From contig NZ_SAIY01000002.1 of assembly GCF_010560025.1 (NCBI RefSeq), forward strand, positions 186,001 through 250,000: a stretch of DNA of 64,000 nt. The letters are read 5' to 3'. The translations under genes and the position numbers were made by a program. Below the pieces are notes generated by a model. It was not told where the DNA came from. It saw only the letters and a list, made by a program, of their open reading frames with translations, and did no database searches. Below are positions 9,084 to 22,023 of this stretch, in pieces; the stretch's first letter is position 1, and each line of letters opens with the position of its first letter. Origin of the DNA: Verrucosispora sioxanthis. Lineage in GTDB: Bacteria > Actinomycetota > Actinomycetes > Mycobacteriales > Micromonosporaceae.

Positions 9084-9755
9084 ATGCCGGTCAGGGACGA
9101 CATGTTGGTCGAGGAGCACCTGCGGCAGCTCGCCGGTCGGCTCCGTGGGCCACGCCGGCTGCGGGCCGACCTGATGACCGAGGCCCGGCACGGGCTGCTC
9201 GACGCCGTCGAGGCGTACCGGGACAGTGGCCTGCCGGCGGGTGAGGCGTCGCGACAGGCGGTCGCCGACTTCGGTACGCCGGATCAGCTGGCCCCGGCTT
9301 ACCAGGCCGAACTCGCGGTGGCCGCGCTGCGCGGGCTGTCGCTGCGAGTGGTCGCCTTCGCCGCGACCGGCTCGATCGCCGGTGACCTGACCTGGCACGG
9401 ATCGAGTTGGAGCACCGGCCCCCCACCGCCCTCGGGTTACCTGCTGTTGTCACAGTCGGTGGAGTGGATCTGGGCAGGGGCGTTCCTGTTCGGTCTGGCC
9501 GGGCTGGCGCTGGTCGCGGCCACCGCCCGTTCGGCGCGTCCGGCACTGACCGCGCTGGCGCGCGGCGCCGGTGTCGCGCTGACCGGCGCCGCCCTGCTGG
9601 GCGCGGTGGCCGGGGCCGGGCTGTTCTCCTGGTCGATCCTGCTGTGGGACGCGGCCCTGAGCTGGCCACCGATGATCATCGGAATGGTCGTCGGCGCCGC
9701 CGCCCATGTGTGGCTGGGCAGCGCCGCCCGCACCTGGCTGCTGGCCACCCGCTGA
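9084..9755 (+). CDS. Membrane protein with N-terminal HAAS / permease-prefix domain
   Basis: 223 residues. Residues 1-75 are a helical, charged segment (VEEHLRQLAGRLRGPRRLRADLMTEARHGLLDAVEAY, then ASRQAVADFGTPDQLAPAY) typical of the HAAS / permease-prefix domain that often accompanies PadR-type regulators. Four membrane helices follow (about residues 85-100, 120-143, 155-175 and 190-210). The C-terminal part has no recognised enzymatic motif. It is convergent with a PadR repressor gene whose last base lies 3 bp away; in most actinobacteria the PadR gene precedes and is co-directional with this type of protein. Function unknown, probably membrane-associated signalling or stress response. Confidence 0.75.
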   Translation: MPVRDDMLVEEHLRQLAGRLRGPRRLRADLMTEARHGLLDAVEAYRDSGLPAGEASRQAVADFGTPDQLAPAYQAELAVAALRGLSLRVVAFAATGSIAGDLTWHGSSWSTGPPPPSGYLLLSQSVEWIWAGAFLFGLAGLALVAATARSARPALTALARGAGVALTGAALLGAVAGAGLFSWSILLWDAALSWPPMIIGMVVGAAAHVWLGSAARTWLLATR

Positions 9756-9757
9756 CG

Positions 9758-10099
9758 TCAGCCCGCCGTGGTGGGGGTGGTGCCCGGGTCCAGGAATCGG
9801 CCGACGGTGGCACTGAACTCACGCCAGCCGGAACGCTGGTCGGTCAGCGCCCGCCGGCCGGTGTCGGTCAGCTCGTAGGTACGCCGTTCCCGCCCGTTCA
9901 CGGTGTTCCACGCGCTGACCACGTGGCCGGCCCGCTCCAGCCGTCGCAGCGCCGGATAGACGGTGCCGGTGGGCAGGTCGAGGCGACCGTCGCTGCGCGC
10001 CCGCAGTGCCTCGATGATGGCGTAACCGTGCAGGGCCCCCCGTTCCAGCACGGCCAGCAGCAAGGCGTCGAGGTGTCCGTGCAGCGCCTGGGCGTTCAT
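9758..10099 (-). CDS. PadR-family transcriptional regulator
   Basis: 113 residues. The N-terminal winged helix is characteristic of PadR: LDALLLAVLERGALHGYAIIEALRARS, then LPTGTVYPALRRLERAGHV with the recognition helix, then a wing with GRERRTYELTDTGRRAL. A short C-terminal helix allows dimerisation, so it belongs to the small PadR-s2-like class. The ATG is at 10097-10099. It lies head-to-tail convergent with the HAAS-domain membrane protein, the usual partner of this family. The target operator is unknown; a short A/T-rich patch in its own upstream region (10103-10121) could hold its promoter. Confidence 0.9.
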   Translation of the reverse strand: MNAQALHGHLDALLLAVLERGALHGYAIIEALRARSDGRLDLPTGTVYPALRRLERAGHVVSAWNTVNGRERRTYELTDTGRRALTDQRSGWREFSATVGRFLDPGTTPTTAG

Positions 10100-10244
10100 G
10101 CGTAGACACGCTACTTGTTATCCGAGTGGCGAGCCACCGGGGTGCGGCCAGCGGTTACCGAGCGCAGCCAACTAGGGTATGTGCCCAGAGTCACTCACCG
10201 GCATCAGCGCCGGGGGTGGTAGCCCGACGCACACGGAGGTCACC

Positions 10245-11192
10245 GTGGCACGCCAGTCGCCCCAACGGCCGGACGCCGACGAGCCCGAGCTCGATGACAC
10301 GACCGGCACCAGCGAGCCGGACGTCGCCGAGCCGGCCGACGCCGCGCCCGACGTCGCCGCGGCGGAGACCGCGAACCGCGCACTCTGGGACGAGCTGCGG
10401 ATCGATCCGGTGGAGATCGCCCTGCCGGCCGGTACCGGCTTCACCCTGCGCGCGTACCGGTCGGCCCGTGAGCTGACCCCGACCGACGTGGCGGAGCGGG
10501 ACGCCGACGACCCCTTCCTTGCCCGTCGGCAGGTCGGCCCGGCAGAGGACGACGCCGATGAGGGTGACGTCGTCATCCTCGACGAGGACGTCGCCCGGGA
10601 GTTCGCCGAGAGCGAGGACGAGGAGCAGCGGGCACAGCGCGACGACGACACCACCGAGGACGGCAAGGACGACGCCGACGAGGTCACCGCCGACGAGGCC
10701 GGCGACGAGGAGGTGCCGATCTTCCTGACCCACAAGGGCCGGCTGTTGCTGTTCAAGACGCCCGAGTCGCTTGTCAGCTTCGTTCGGTCCGGCGCCCCCA
10801 ATGACCTGTCTCAGCTGGACAGTTGGGATGAACTGTCCGAACGGGTGGAACCGGCCGACATCGCGCCGCTGGACGATGACGTCTACGAACTCGACCTCGT
10901 CGTGGAGAACCTCCGCGGCGGGCACGACACCTGGGATCCGACGCTGCTCATCGAGGCCGGCGAGGTCGCCCGCGACCTGGCGTACGCCCTGCGGCTGCCC
11001 GCGGTGCTGGACATGCTCGCCACCGGCTCCAGTCTCGACGACCTGGACGAGGCGCTCCGGGCATCGGTCGGCGGCGGCATCGGCGGCTTCATGGGACGGC
11101 GTAGGCTGAAGAAGATCGGGGCACAAACCGCAAGCCTGGGTTGGCGGACCATTGTCGGGAAGATCTCTGCGGTCGTGGACTGGCGCGACTGA
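10245..11192 (+). CDS. Uncharacterised acidic actinobacterial protein
   Basis: 315 residues from GTG 10245, chosen because GGAGG lies five bases upstream; an in-frame ATG at 10179 is possible but lacks a comparable site. The first 45 residues and residues 100-165 are strongly acidic and probably disordered (runs of Asp/Glu such as DEDVAREFAESEDEEQR). Between and after them are folded parts: DELRIDPVEIALPAGTGFTLRAYR, then VPIFLTHKGRLLLFKTPESLVSFVRS, and a helical C-terminus with a Gly-rich ASVGGGIGGFMGRRRLKKIG. Similar proteins are sometimes labelled primosomal proteins, but I see no motif that justifies this. No membrane segments. It is probably transcribed with the next gene (64 bp gap). Confidence 0.75.
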   Translation: MARQSPQRPDADEPELDDTTGTSEPDVAEPADAAPDVAAAETANRALWDELRIDPVEIALPAGTGFTLRAYRSARELTPTDVAERDADDPFLARRQVGPAEDDADEGDVVILDEDVAREFAESEDEEQRAQRDDDTTEDGKDDADEVTADEAGDEEVPIFLTHKGRLLLFKTPESLVSFVRSGAPNDLSQLDSWDELSERVEPADIAPLDDDVYELDLVVENLRGGHDTWDPTLLIEAGEVARDLAYALRLPAVLDMLATGSSLDDLDEALRASVGGGIGGFMGRRRLKKIGAQTASLGWRTIVGKISAVVDWRD

Positions 11193-11256
11193 CCCGCACC
11201 AGGGACCATCAGTCTTTGGCAGAGAAAGCCCTGAGTCCCGGGAGGAGGACGACGCC

Positions 11257-13576
11257 GTGGCGCTCGTGCGCGTGTACTGCGGTCTGACCTCGGCGGACCC
11301 GGCCGACCGACCGGTCTCGACCGGATCGGCGCTGACGTCCGCTGTGGTCGACGACGCAGGCCGTCTGCTGCATGTCTGCGAGATCGGCGACGACCCGACG
11401 GGCTACGCCCGGCTGGTCACGCTACTCGTGGAACGCTCCGGCGGGCCGAGCGGTGCGGCGATAGCCGCCGACAGCGACGACCACACCATCACCTCCCTGC
11501 TCAGCGCCGCCGGTCGCCCGCTGGCGATCGCCGACGACGACTCGGTCGACGACTTCGCCGAACGGTTCGCCGACGACGACTCCCTGGAGGAGATGCAGTC
11601 ACCGCCGGCCGTTCGGCGCGCCGTCGGTCTCGCCCGGTCGCTGCAGGCCGGCGCACTGTCGGCGGTGACCCTGCCGGCGCCTCGTGACCTCGCCGGGTAC
11701 AAGCAGATCCTCGCCGCACACGCCGCGCTGGCCAGCGGTCGGCACTCCGCCGCGGTCGCCCTGCGCGAGGTGCTCCGCGAGCTGTACCCGGCCGCGTTGC
11801 GCGCCTACCCCGACCCTGCCGAGCCGATCCCGCTGGCCGTGCTGGACGCACTTCCCGAGCCAAGCATGCTCACCGACGCCGCCGGCCGTGGCCGCGACGC
11901 CGCGGTCACCGCGGACGCCGTCACCGCCCAGCTCGCCGCCGAAGGAGCCGGTGACGCGGAGGCGATCGACGAAGCGGTCACCGCACTCCGGGTCGCCATC
12001 TCCGAGACTCCGCGGCGGGCCACCGTCAACCGGGCCCTGACGTCGGCCGCCGCGGAGACCATCAGGCAGGCGGTCGCCTCGGTGCGGGCCTGCGACGCCG
12101 GCTGCGATGCGCTCGTCGGTGCCCTGCGTGCCCGCACCGCCGGGCCGGCGCCGGCGTCCGGCCGGCGAGCCGCCGCACGACGCGGCGAACAGGTCGGTGA
12201 GTTGTCGGCGAGCGTGCCCGGCACCCAGACCGGCCTGCGGTCGGTGCGCCCCGGCGGCCCTGAGCCGGCCGGGGGCCGTCGCAGTCGACCGGAGCCGGTG
12301 CCGGGCAACGCCCCGCCGGCCTCCCGAGCCCCTCGGCCCCCGCCGGTGGCACCCGCGCCGGTGACTCCCCACCGGTCGCGCCCGCGCCCGTGACGCCGGC
12401 CGCCATGGCCGGTCCGCCCGCCGCGCCGTCACGGGCGGAGTCGCACCGTCCCGGGTGGACGCTCCGACCAACCGGCCGATCTCCGCGCCACCCCCGCCGC
12501 CGCCCGGGATCACGCCGATCGCGCCGACGCAGCGCGGCGCGATCCCGCCCGCCGAAGCGGGCGAGCCGTTCCGGCCGACCCTCACCACCGCGGCGATCAA
12601 CAACGCCCGGGCCGAGCGCCAGCGGACCGTCATCCCGCCCCGGCCGAAGACGAACGGCGAACCACCGGCACCGACCGGCGGCTTCAGCGCCACCGACCTC
12701 AGCGTCCCGGTGCCGGCGGCCCGTCCGGATCAGGAGAAGACCGCTCCGCCGGGATCCCGCTCGAACTGGCCGCTGGTCAACAACCCGGACAACCCGGCCG
12801 ACACCACGCCCCGCAACCCGGTCGTCGGCTCCTATGAGGACCGGGGTCGGCGCAGCGCCCCGGAAACCCCCACCGACCACGGCGCCGACCGTCGGGTCAC
12901 CCCGCCCTGGCTCGCCGACGACCTACCGCCGGAACCGCCGGTGTTGCGGCTCGTCGAGCCGCCGCCGCTGGCCGACCGGGCGTTGCGCAATGGAGCCCAG
13001 CCGTCACCGGAGACGCCGCCGCTACGGCTCGTCGACCGGGGCGGCGCCGAACGCGGCAACCGGGGAGCCGAGCGACTGGACCTCCCACCGGCCCGCCGTC
13101 CGGCGGAACCGCCGATCGAGCACCGGCCGCCACCGGTCTCCGACGAGGGCGACGGCGATCTACTGATCTTCGCGCAGGCCCGCTCCGCGTGGTTCGTGGG
13201 CCACGGCGAGGAAGCCGACCTGGACTGGTCGACGATGGCCGACACCGGTTGGCAGGCCGCCGAGCAGGCCGCCCGCCCCGCGGTGGGTGCCGAGACGAAC
13301 GCCGGGCTACCCAAGCGGGTGCCACAGGCCAACCTGGTGCCCGGCTCGCCGTTGCGGGAGGAGCGTCCGCTGCGGATAGTGCGCGACGCGGCCAGCCTTG
13401 CTGAGAACACGACCGGTTACTTCCGGGGCTGGCGCCGCGGGCAGGAGATCGGTGGGTTCGCGGTCGGCGGGCGCCCCGGGCGGGAGTCCGCAGGCGGCTG
13501 GGATTTCAGCCGCGACACCGGGGACCGCGACGACGATCGGGAGTACGAGTACCGCTCCGCCGGATACCGCTCCTGA
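11257..13576 (+). CDS. Uncharacterised protein with Pro-rich middle and conservon-kinase-like tail (two frame interruptions)
   Basis: The start is GTG 11257 after GGGAGGAGG (ALVRVYCGLTSADPADRP). About 300 residues of a folded, helical N-terminal domain follow, then a long Pro/Arg/Ala-rich stretch. The frame breaks near 12367-12371 and again near 12431-12438; each is explained by one missing base, after which the frame runs clean to TGA 13574-13576. The restored protein has about 770 residues. The C-terminal 130 residues contain SAWF, W-STMADTGWQAA, GLPKRVPQANLVPG and YFRGWRRG, which closely follow the same elements at the end of the conservon kinase at 16514-19977. Relatives are sometimes called transposases, but no transposase motif is present. 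Function unknown; an interaction with the kinase pathway is inferred. Confidence 0.7.
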
Positions 13577-13725
13577 CCGCCGCACTGGGGCGCCAGCGGT
13601 GCAGGCTCATGGCCGTTCACCTGCGTGTTTCTGCCCACAGCCGGATAATTTGACGCCGGGTCCTCGGGGCCGGAACCATACCCGCGGAACAGCCGGCGGC
13701 AGGTCGCCGGGCGGGAAGGCGACTC

Positions 13726-14943
13726 ATGGCGACACCGGCAACCGGCCCCAGCGTGGTCACTCGACGGGGCGTACTGGCCGCGGCGGCGGGCACGCTGCTG
13801 CTGGGGGCCTGCGGGCGGGACGGCGGGCGAGAGAACGCCGTCACCCGGCCCACTCCCGGTCACGAGTTGGTCGTCGGTGCCACGCTTGAGCTGAGCGGTC
13901 CAGGTGCCGCGCTGGGGGTGCTCCAGCAACGCGCGCTGGCCATCAGCGCGGCGGCCCTCAACGAGAAGGGTGTGGCGGTCGGCAACCTCCGCCGGACGGT
14001 CCGCGTCGAGGTGCTGGACAATCGCAGCAACCCCCGGCTGGCCGCCCAGCAGGCGACCGAGCTGGGTCGCCGGGACGACGTGCACGCCCTGCTCGGAGCC
14101 ACCTTGGCGGAAACCTCGATGTCGGTCATCGGGGTGGCGCAGAAGCTCCGGCTGCCGTTCGTGTCGTTGGCGTTCGGTGACTCCATCGCGGTGCCGCTGG
14201 CCCAGCGGACCTACGTCTACAAGGTCACCCCGGACGCCGGAGACGTGGCACGGCGGCTCGCCCAGCTGGTCAGCGCCGAAGGGCTACGCCAGGTGGTGCT
14301 GCTGGCCGAGGACGGGCTGCACGGCGACTCGGGTGTCCGGGCCATGCGGGGCGCGCTGCGGACCGCGGAGGTGGGTCTGGCCCGCACCGTACGGCTGCCG
14401 ACCGGCAAGGCTGGCCTGGCCCGCGCCGCAGAACAGGCCGTCGCGGCCCGCGCCGACGGCGTGGTGGTGTGGGCCACCGCGCCCACGTCCGGTGCCGCCG
14501 CGCGGGCGCTACGCGCCGCCGGACACGACGGTGAGGTGTTCTTCGACGCCGGGGCGGTGGCCGAGGAGACCCTGGAGGCTGCCAATCTGCCCGCCGTCGA
14601 GGGCGCCTACGCGGTCCACCCGTCCTCGCTGGGTGGCTCCACCATCGCCAACAGCAGCGCCACCGGGCGCGCCTACCGCGACCTCGTCTCGACGTACATC
14701 CGCGCGCACGGCAGCTACCGTGGCTTCGCCCCGTACGCCTCGGACGCGCTGCTGCTGATCAGTACGGCGGCCCGGTTGGCCGACAGTGTGGACCGTGGTC
14801 GGCTGCGGGCCTACCTGCAGAACCAGGTCACCGATGGGCTGGCCGGCATGTACTCGTTCACGCCCATCCGGCACAGCGGCATGGACCGGCACTCGCTGGG
14901 GGTGTACCGCGTCGACGGCGGGGCCTGGAACCGGCTCAGCTGA
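13726..14943 (+). CDS. Lipoprotein, branched-chain amino acid type substrate-binding protein
   Basis: 405 residues. The N-terminus VVTRRGVLAAAAGTLLLGAC is a lipoprotein signal with twin arginines and a lipobox ending at Cys (residue about 29), so it may be exported by Tat and anchored to the membrane. The mature part has the periplasmic-binding fold of the Leu/Ile/Val-binding family: LVVGATLELSGPGAALG, RVEVLDNRSNPRLAAQQA, the VHALLGATLAETS hinge, and FFDAGAVAEETL. No permease or ATPase genes lie nearby. It stands alone beside a signalling conservon, which raises the possibility of a sensory rather than transport role. Two strong hairpins follow it. Confidence 0.85.
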   Translation: MATPATGPSVVTRRGVLAAAAGTLLLGACGRDGGRENAVTRPTPGHELVVGATLELSGPGAALGVLQQRALAISAAALNEKGVAVGNLRRTVRVEVLDNRSNPRLAAQQATELGRRDDVHALLGATLAETSMSVIGVAQKLRLPFVSLAFGDSIAVPLAQRTYVYKVTPDAGDVARRLAQLVSAEGLRQVVLLAEDGLHGDSGVRAMRGALRTAEVGLARTVRLPTGKAGLARAAEQAVAARADGVVVWATAPTSGAAARALRAAGHDGEVFFDAGAVAEETLEAANLPAVEGAYAVHPSSLGGSTIANSSATGRAYRDLVSTYIRAHGSYRGFAPYASDALLLISTAARLADSVDRGRLRAYLQNQVTDGLAGMYSFTPIRHSGMDRHSLGVYRVDGGAWNRLS

Positions 14944-14978
14944 CGACGGTGGGCGCTCAGGGACGTCCACCGTCGTCA
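14941..14978 (+). terminator. Terminator-like hairpin after the binding protein
   Basis: TGACGACGGTGG (14941-14952, including the stop codon) and CCACCGTCGTCA (14967-14978) form a perfect 12-bp stem with a 14-nt loop. Confidence 0.65.
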
Positions 14979-14990
14979 TCCGGTCACGAA

Positions 14991-15030
14991 CCAGCGCCCG
15001 GTGTCGGCGGTAGCCGTCACCGGGCGCTGG
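14991..15030 (-). terminator. Terminator-like hairpin after the conservon
   Basis: CCAGCGCCCGGTG (14991-15003) and CACCGGGCGCTGG (15018-15030) form a perfect 13-bp stem just beyond the end of the conservon GTPase gene, which stops at 15040. Together with the hairpin at 14941-14978 it separates the two convergent transcripts. Confidence 0.65.
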
Positions 15031-15039
15031 GGCCGATCA

Positions 15040-15654
15040 TCAGGCGGGCGCGACGGCCCGGGAGCGACGCATCGTGAGCACGTACTCGACAAGCGAGATC
15101 AGCACGTGCTTGGTCGACTCCCGGTTCCGGGCGTCGCAGGCCACCACCGGCACGTCGCTGGAGATGGCGAGCGCCTCCCGGACGTCCTGCGGATCGTGGT
15201 ACTGCATCCCGTCGAAGCAGTTGATGGCCACCAGGTACGGCAGCCGCCGGTGCTCGAAGAAATCGATCGCCGCGAAGCAGTCGGCCAGCCGGCGGGTGTC
15301 CACCAGCACGACCGCGCCGATCGCACCCCGTACCAGCTCATCCCACATGAACCAGAAGCGGGTCTGACCCGGCGTACCGAACAGGTACAGGATCAGGTCG
15401 CGATCGATCGAGATGCGGCCGAAGTCCATGGCCACCGTGGTCGTCGTCTTGCCCGGCACCTGCCGGGTGTCGTCGACGCCGACTCCGGCGGAGGTCATGA
15501 TGGCCTCGGTGGTCAGCGGCGTGATCTCCGAGACCGAGCCGACCAGCGTCGTCTTGCCGACGCCGAATCCACCGGCGATAACGATCTTCGCCGACGTCAC
15601 GCGCCCGCTCGGGGCCGGCGGCCGGTGCGACATGTCAGAGCCTGCGAAGTCCAC
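15040..15654 (-). CDS. Conservon GTP-binding protein (CvnD type)
   Basis: 204 residues starting MDFAGSDM at a GTG that overlaps the end of the DUF742 gene by 20 bp; an internal ATG at 15633 is an alternative. The P-loop is GGFGVGKTT (residues about 27-35), followed by a switch region, LFGTPGQTRFWFMWDE with the DxxG-like GTPGQ, and a C-terminal ACDARNRES segment in the base-recognition position. This is the small ATP/GTP-binding protein class found as the fourth member of actinobacterial conservons. It probably cycles nucleotide states under control of the kinase, Roadblock and DUF742 proteins encoded upstream. It is the last gene of the operon. Confidence 0.93.
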   Translation of the reverse strand: MDFAGSDMSHRPPAPSGRVTSAKIVIAGGFGVGKTTLVGSVSEITPLTTEAIMTSAGVGVDDTRQVPGKTTTTVAMDFGRISIDRDLILYLFGTPGQTRFWFMWDELVRGAIGAVVLVDTRRLADCFAAIDFFEHRRLPYLVAINCFDGMQYHDPQDVREALAISSDVPVVACDARNRESTKHVLISLVEYVLTMRRSRAVAPA

Positions 15655-16012
15655 TCAGCACCCTCTCCAGCAATTCAGTGCCCACCGCGTCGTCCGAGTC
15701 GTCCAGGATGGTCGGCTCGTGGACCGCGACCAGGCCGTCCGTCGCCATGTCGGCGATGAGCACCCGGGCCACGCCGAGCGGAAGCTGCATGCGCGCCGCG
15801 ATCTCCGCGAGCGACTGCACGCGTCCGTCACACAGCGCGGCGATGTACTGGTGCTCACGGCCTTGGCCACCATTGCCAGTGGCAGCGGCCCGACCGCGCA
15901 CCGTCGTCTCGACCAACGCCTCCAGGGCGATGTCGAGGCGGGGACGGGTACGACCGCGGGTCACGGCGTATGGACGGACCAGCGCGCCGGTCGGCTCGTC
16001 ACGATCAGCCAT
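15635..16012 (-). CDS. Conservon DUF742 protein (CvnC type)
   Basis: 125 residues. The ATG at 16010-16012 was chosen because GGAGGTG precedes it at normal distance; the frame stays open upstream to 16042. The sequence has TGALVRPYAVTRGRTRPRLDIALEALV at the front, then a winged-helix-like part (YIAALCDGRVQSLAEIAARMQLPLGVARVLIADMATDGLV) and a Leu-rich end LLERVLSGLRRL. This is the DUF742 family, always found between Roadblock and GTPase genes in conservons. The winged-helix-like fold may serve protein contacts or DNA binding; this has not been settled. It overlaps the GTPase gene, showing tight coupling. Confidence 0.93.
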   Translation of the reverse strand: MADRDEPTGALVRPYAVTRGRTRPRLDIALEALVETTVRGRAAATGNGGQGREHQYIAALCDGRVQSLAEIAARMQLPLGVARVLIADMATDGLVAVHEPTILDDSDDAVGTELLERVLSGLRRL

Positions 16013-16112
16013 GTTGCCGTTCACCTCCTTCGTACCCGGCACCGGTTGGACCGGTGCTACCCGTCGTATGCAATGTTCTCGCCCCGCCTGCCCCCACCGG
16101 CCGGCGCGACGA

Positions 16113-16513
16113 TCAGCCCATCATCCCCACAGCCGTACGCGGCTGTGGGGTCAGGGCGTCGCCCACCCGGTCGACGAGCAGGGCCATCTCGTAACCAACC
16201 TGTCCCACGTCGCAACTACGCGCGGCGAGTACCGCGAACGACGAGCCGTCGGAAATCGACATCAGGAACAGGAAGCCATTGTCCATCTCGACCACGGTCT
16301 GCAGCACGGCGCCTCCCTCGAAGCAACGGGCCGCGCCCTGGGTCAGGCTGACCAGGCCGGAGGCGATCGCCGCCAGCTGGTCCGCCCGGTCCCGCGGAAG
16401 GTCTCGGGACGACGCCAGGAGCAGGCCGTCCGCAGAGACGGCGACCGCATGCGCGACACCGGGCACCCGATCGGCGAAGTTGGCCAGCAGCCAACCGAGA
16501 TCCTGCGTACTAG

Positions 16514-16517
<4 letters not shown>
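16113..16517 (-). CDS. Roadblock/LC7 domain protein (CvnB type)
   Basis: 134 residues forming a single Roadblock/LC7 fold: [32 protein letters not shown] at the front, [23 protein letters not shown] in the centre, then [25 protein letters not shown] and a C-terminal helix. Proteins of this family bind and regulate small GTPases, consistent with the GTPase two genes downstream. The ATG overlaps the stop of the kinase gene (TGA within CATGA on the minus strand), so translation is coupled. Cytoplasmic; expected to link the membrane kinase to the GTPase. Confidence 0.95.
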
Positions 16518-19977
<3,460 letters not shown>

Positions 19978-20170
19978 GTCACCGCCCTCGTGATTGCAGC
20001 GTCCGCGTTGCCCCCGGACAACGCCCAGCAGCCGACCCGGCGGGTCGGACCATCCGAGATTCCATCACGCCGCCACGGAAAGAGAAAGCCCAGGTTGGCC
20101 CCAGCCGGAGGTGTGATGAGATGTTGATGCAATTTGATCGCGTTCCGTCTGTTCGGAGTTACTAGTAGTA

Positions 20171-20781
20171 ATGAGCAGCCCGCACCGAGTCGTCCTCCTG
20201 GCCGGCCCTTCCGGCTCCGGAAAGTCGTATATAGCGCAACAAACCGGGCTGCCAGTGCTCTGTTTGGACGATTTCTACAAGGACGGCGATGACCCAACGT
20301 TACCGAGACGGAACGGTCAGATCGATTGGGAGTCGCCCGATTCGTGGGACGCCGAGGCAGCGGTGGAAGTTATTGACCAATTGGTCCGGCACGGCCGGGC
20401 AGACGTGCCGGTGTACGCCATCAATGAGGATCGACGGGTGGCCACTCGGCGCTTCGAGCTGACCAGTTCGCCACTTTTCGTGGCCGAAGGGATCTTCGCC
20501 GCCGAGATCGTCGGAGAGTGCCGGCGACGCGGGCTGCTCGCCGGGGCGTACGCCCTGCGCCGGCCGCGCAGCGCGACCTTCCTCCGTCGGCTGGCCCGCG
20601 ATCTCGCCGAGCAGCGCAAGGGCCCCGGGTCCTGCTGCTGCGCGGCCTGGCGCTGCTGCGCGCCGAGCCGGCGGTGCTGCGTCGGCAGACCGGGCTCGGC
20701 GCGGAGGCCGCCCGCGGACGGGACGTGCTGCGCCGGGTGGCGGGCCTGCTCGCCGCCGGTCATCCACCGCAGACCGGCTGA
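20171..20781 (+). CDS. Uridine kinase family protein (frame interrupted near 20621-20630)
   Basis: The N-terminus has the P-loop GPSGSGKS (residues about 12-19), then LPVLCLDDFYKDGDDPTLPR with the DDFY motif of uridine/cytidine kinases, DWESPDSWD and the VAEGIFAAEI segment. After LAEQRKGP the frame degenerates into Cys-rich sequence; the expected end (VLLLRGLALLRAEPAVL ... GLLAAGHPPQTG) continues in the next frame to 20781. A C or G lost in GGCCCCGGGT explains this. The restored product has about 203 residues, a normal size. It would phosphorylate uridine and cytidine for salvage. Its 3' end faces the adenosine deaminase gene 18 bp away. Confidence 0.85.
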
Positions 20782-20799
20782 CCCGGCCCGGACGTCCGC

Positions 20800-21879
20800 T
20801 CAGCCCAGCAACTTCGCGTACGCCGGCTTGATCACCTCGTCGATGATCCGTAGCCGCTCGTCGAAGGGGATGAAGGCCGACTTCATCGCGTTGATCGTGA
20901 ACCACTGGAGCTCGCGCCAGCCGTAGCCGAACGCGTCCACGAGCAGCGCCATCTCCCGGGACATCGAGGTGCCGCTCATCAACCGGTTGTCGGTGTTCAC
21001 GGTCACCCGGAAACGCAGATCCCGCAGCAGCCCGATCGGATGCTCCGCGATGGACGCGGCGGCGCCGGTCTGCACGTTCGACGACGGGCACAGCTCCAGC
21101 GGGATCCGCTTGTCCCGCACGTACGCGGCCAGCCGGCCGAGCTGGGGCTGCGGGCCGGGGACGATGTCGTCGACGATGCGGACCCCGTGGCCGAGGCGGT
21201 CGGCGCCACACCATTGGATCGCCTGCCAGATGGAGGGCAGCCCGAACGCCTCACCGGCGTGGATGGTGAAGTGGAAGTTCTCCCGCTGGAGGTACTCGAA
21301 GGCGTCCAGGTGACGGGTGGGCGGGAAGCCCGCCTCCGCACCGGCGATGTCGAAGCCCACCACACCGTGGTCGCGGTGCCGTACGGCCAGCTCGGCGATC
21401 TCCTGCGAACGGGCCGCGTGGCGCATCGCGGTGAGCAGCGTGCCCACCCGGATCGGCGTACCGGCCTCGGCGGCGAGCGTGCTGCCCTCCACGAAGCCGG
21501 CCAGCACCGCCTCGACCACCTCGTCGAGGGTCAGGTTCTGCTCCAGGTGCTGCTCCGGAGCGAACCGCACCTCGGCGTAGACCACCCCGTCGGCGGCCAG
21601 GTCGAGGGCGCACTCCCGAGCCACCCGGCGCAGTGCGGCACCGGTCTGCATCACGGCGACGGTGTGCGCGAAGGTTTCCAGGTAGCGCTCCAGGGAGCCC
21701 GAGTCGGCCGCCGCGACGAACCAGCGCCCCAACTCCGCCGGATCGTTGGTGGGCAGAACGTGACCGATCTCCTCGGCCAGGTCGACGATCGTGGCCGGGC
21801 GCAGGCCGCCGTCCAGATGATCGTGCAACAACGCCTTCGGCGCCCGGACGATGTCCTCGTATCCGACTACCGTGCTCAT
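20800..21879 (-). CDS. add: Adenosine deaminase
   Basis: 359 residues. The metal-dependent hydrolase signature is complete: [14 protein letters not shown] with the HxH zinc ligands and substrate-binding Asp, HAGEAFG with the zinc His and catalytic Glu, [14 protein letters not shown] and [11 protein letters not shown] with the final Asp. The reaction converts adenosine and deoxyadenosine to the inosine forms in the cytoplasm. It belongs to the nucleoside salvage group of this region (uridine kinase, thymidine phosphorylase, cytidine deaminase, BMP-type transporter). It begins with ATG at 21879 and has its own upstream region, so it is probably a separate transcript. Confidence 0.96.
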   Translation of the reverse strand: MSTVVGYEDIVRAPKALLHDHLDGGLRPATIVDLAEEIGHVLPTNDPAELGRWFVAAADSGSLERYLETFAHTVAVMQTGAALRRVARECALDLAADGVVYAEVRFAPEQHLEQNLTLDEVVEAVLAGFVEGSTLAAEAGTPIRVGTLLTAMRHAARSQEIAELAVRHRDHGVVGFDIAGAEAGFPPTRHLDAFEYLQRENFHFTIHAGEAFGLPSIWQAIQWCGADRLGHGVRIVDDIVPGPQPQLGRLAAYVRDKRIPLELCPSSNVQTGAAASIAEHPIGLLRDLRFRVTVNTDNRLMSGTSMSREMALLVDAFGYGWRELQWFTINAMKSAFIPFDERLRIIDEVIKPAYAKLLG

Positions 21880-22023
21880 CGCCGCTCGTCCCGCTCACAA
21901 CCCATGCTCCCGACCCTAGTCGCCTCGTCCGGTCGGCGACCCGCGCAGGGCGTGTGTCGCCGGCTCTCGACCACCGGGACGGCACAACCTACGCCCTAGA
22001 CTCGGGCGCGTGAGACAGCCGTG

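Noticed and set aside
11257..13576. Transposase label for this gene type
   Set aside because: No DDE, HUH or serine recombinase motif, no terminal inverted repeats or target duplications around the gene.
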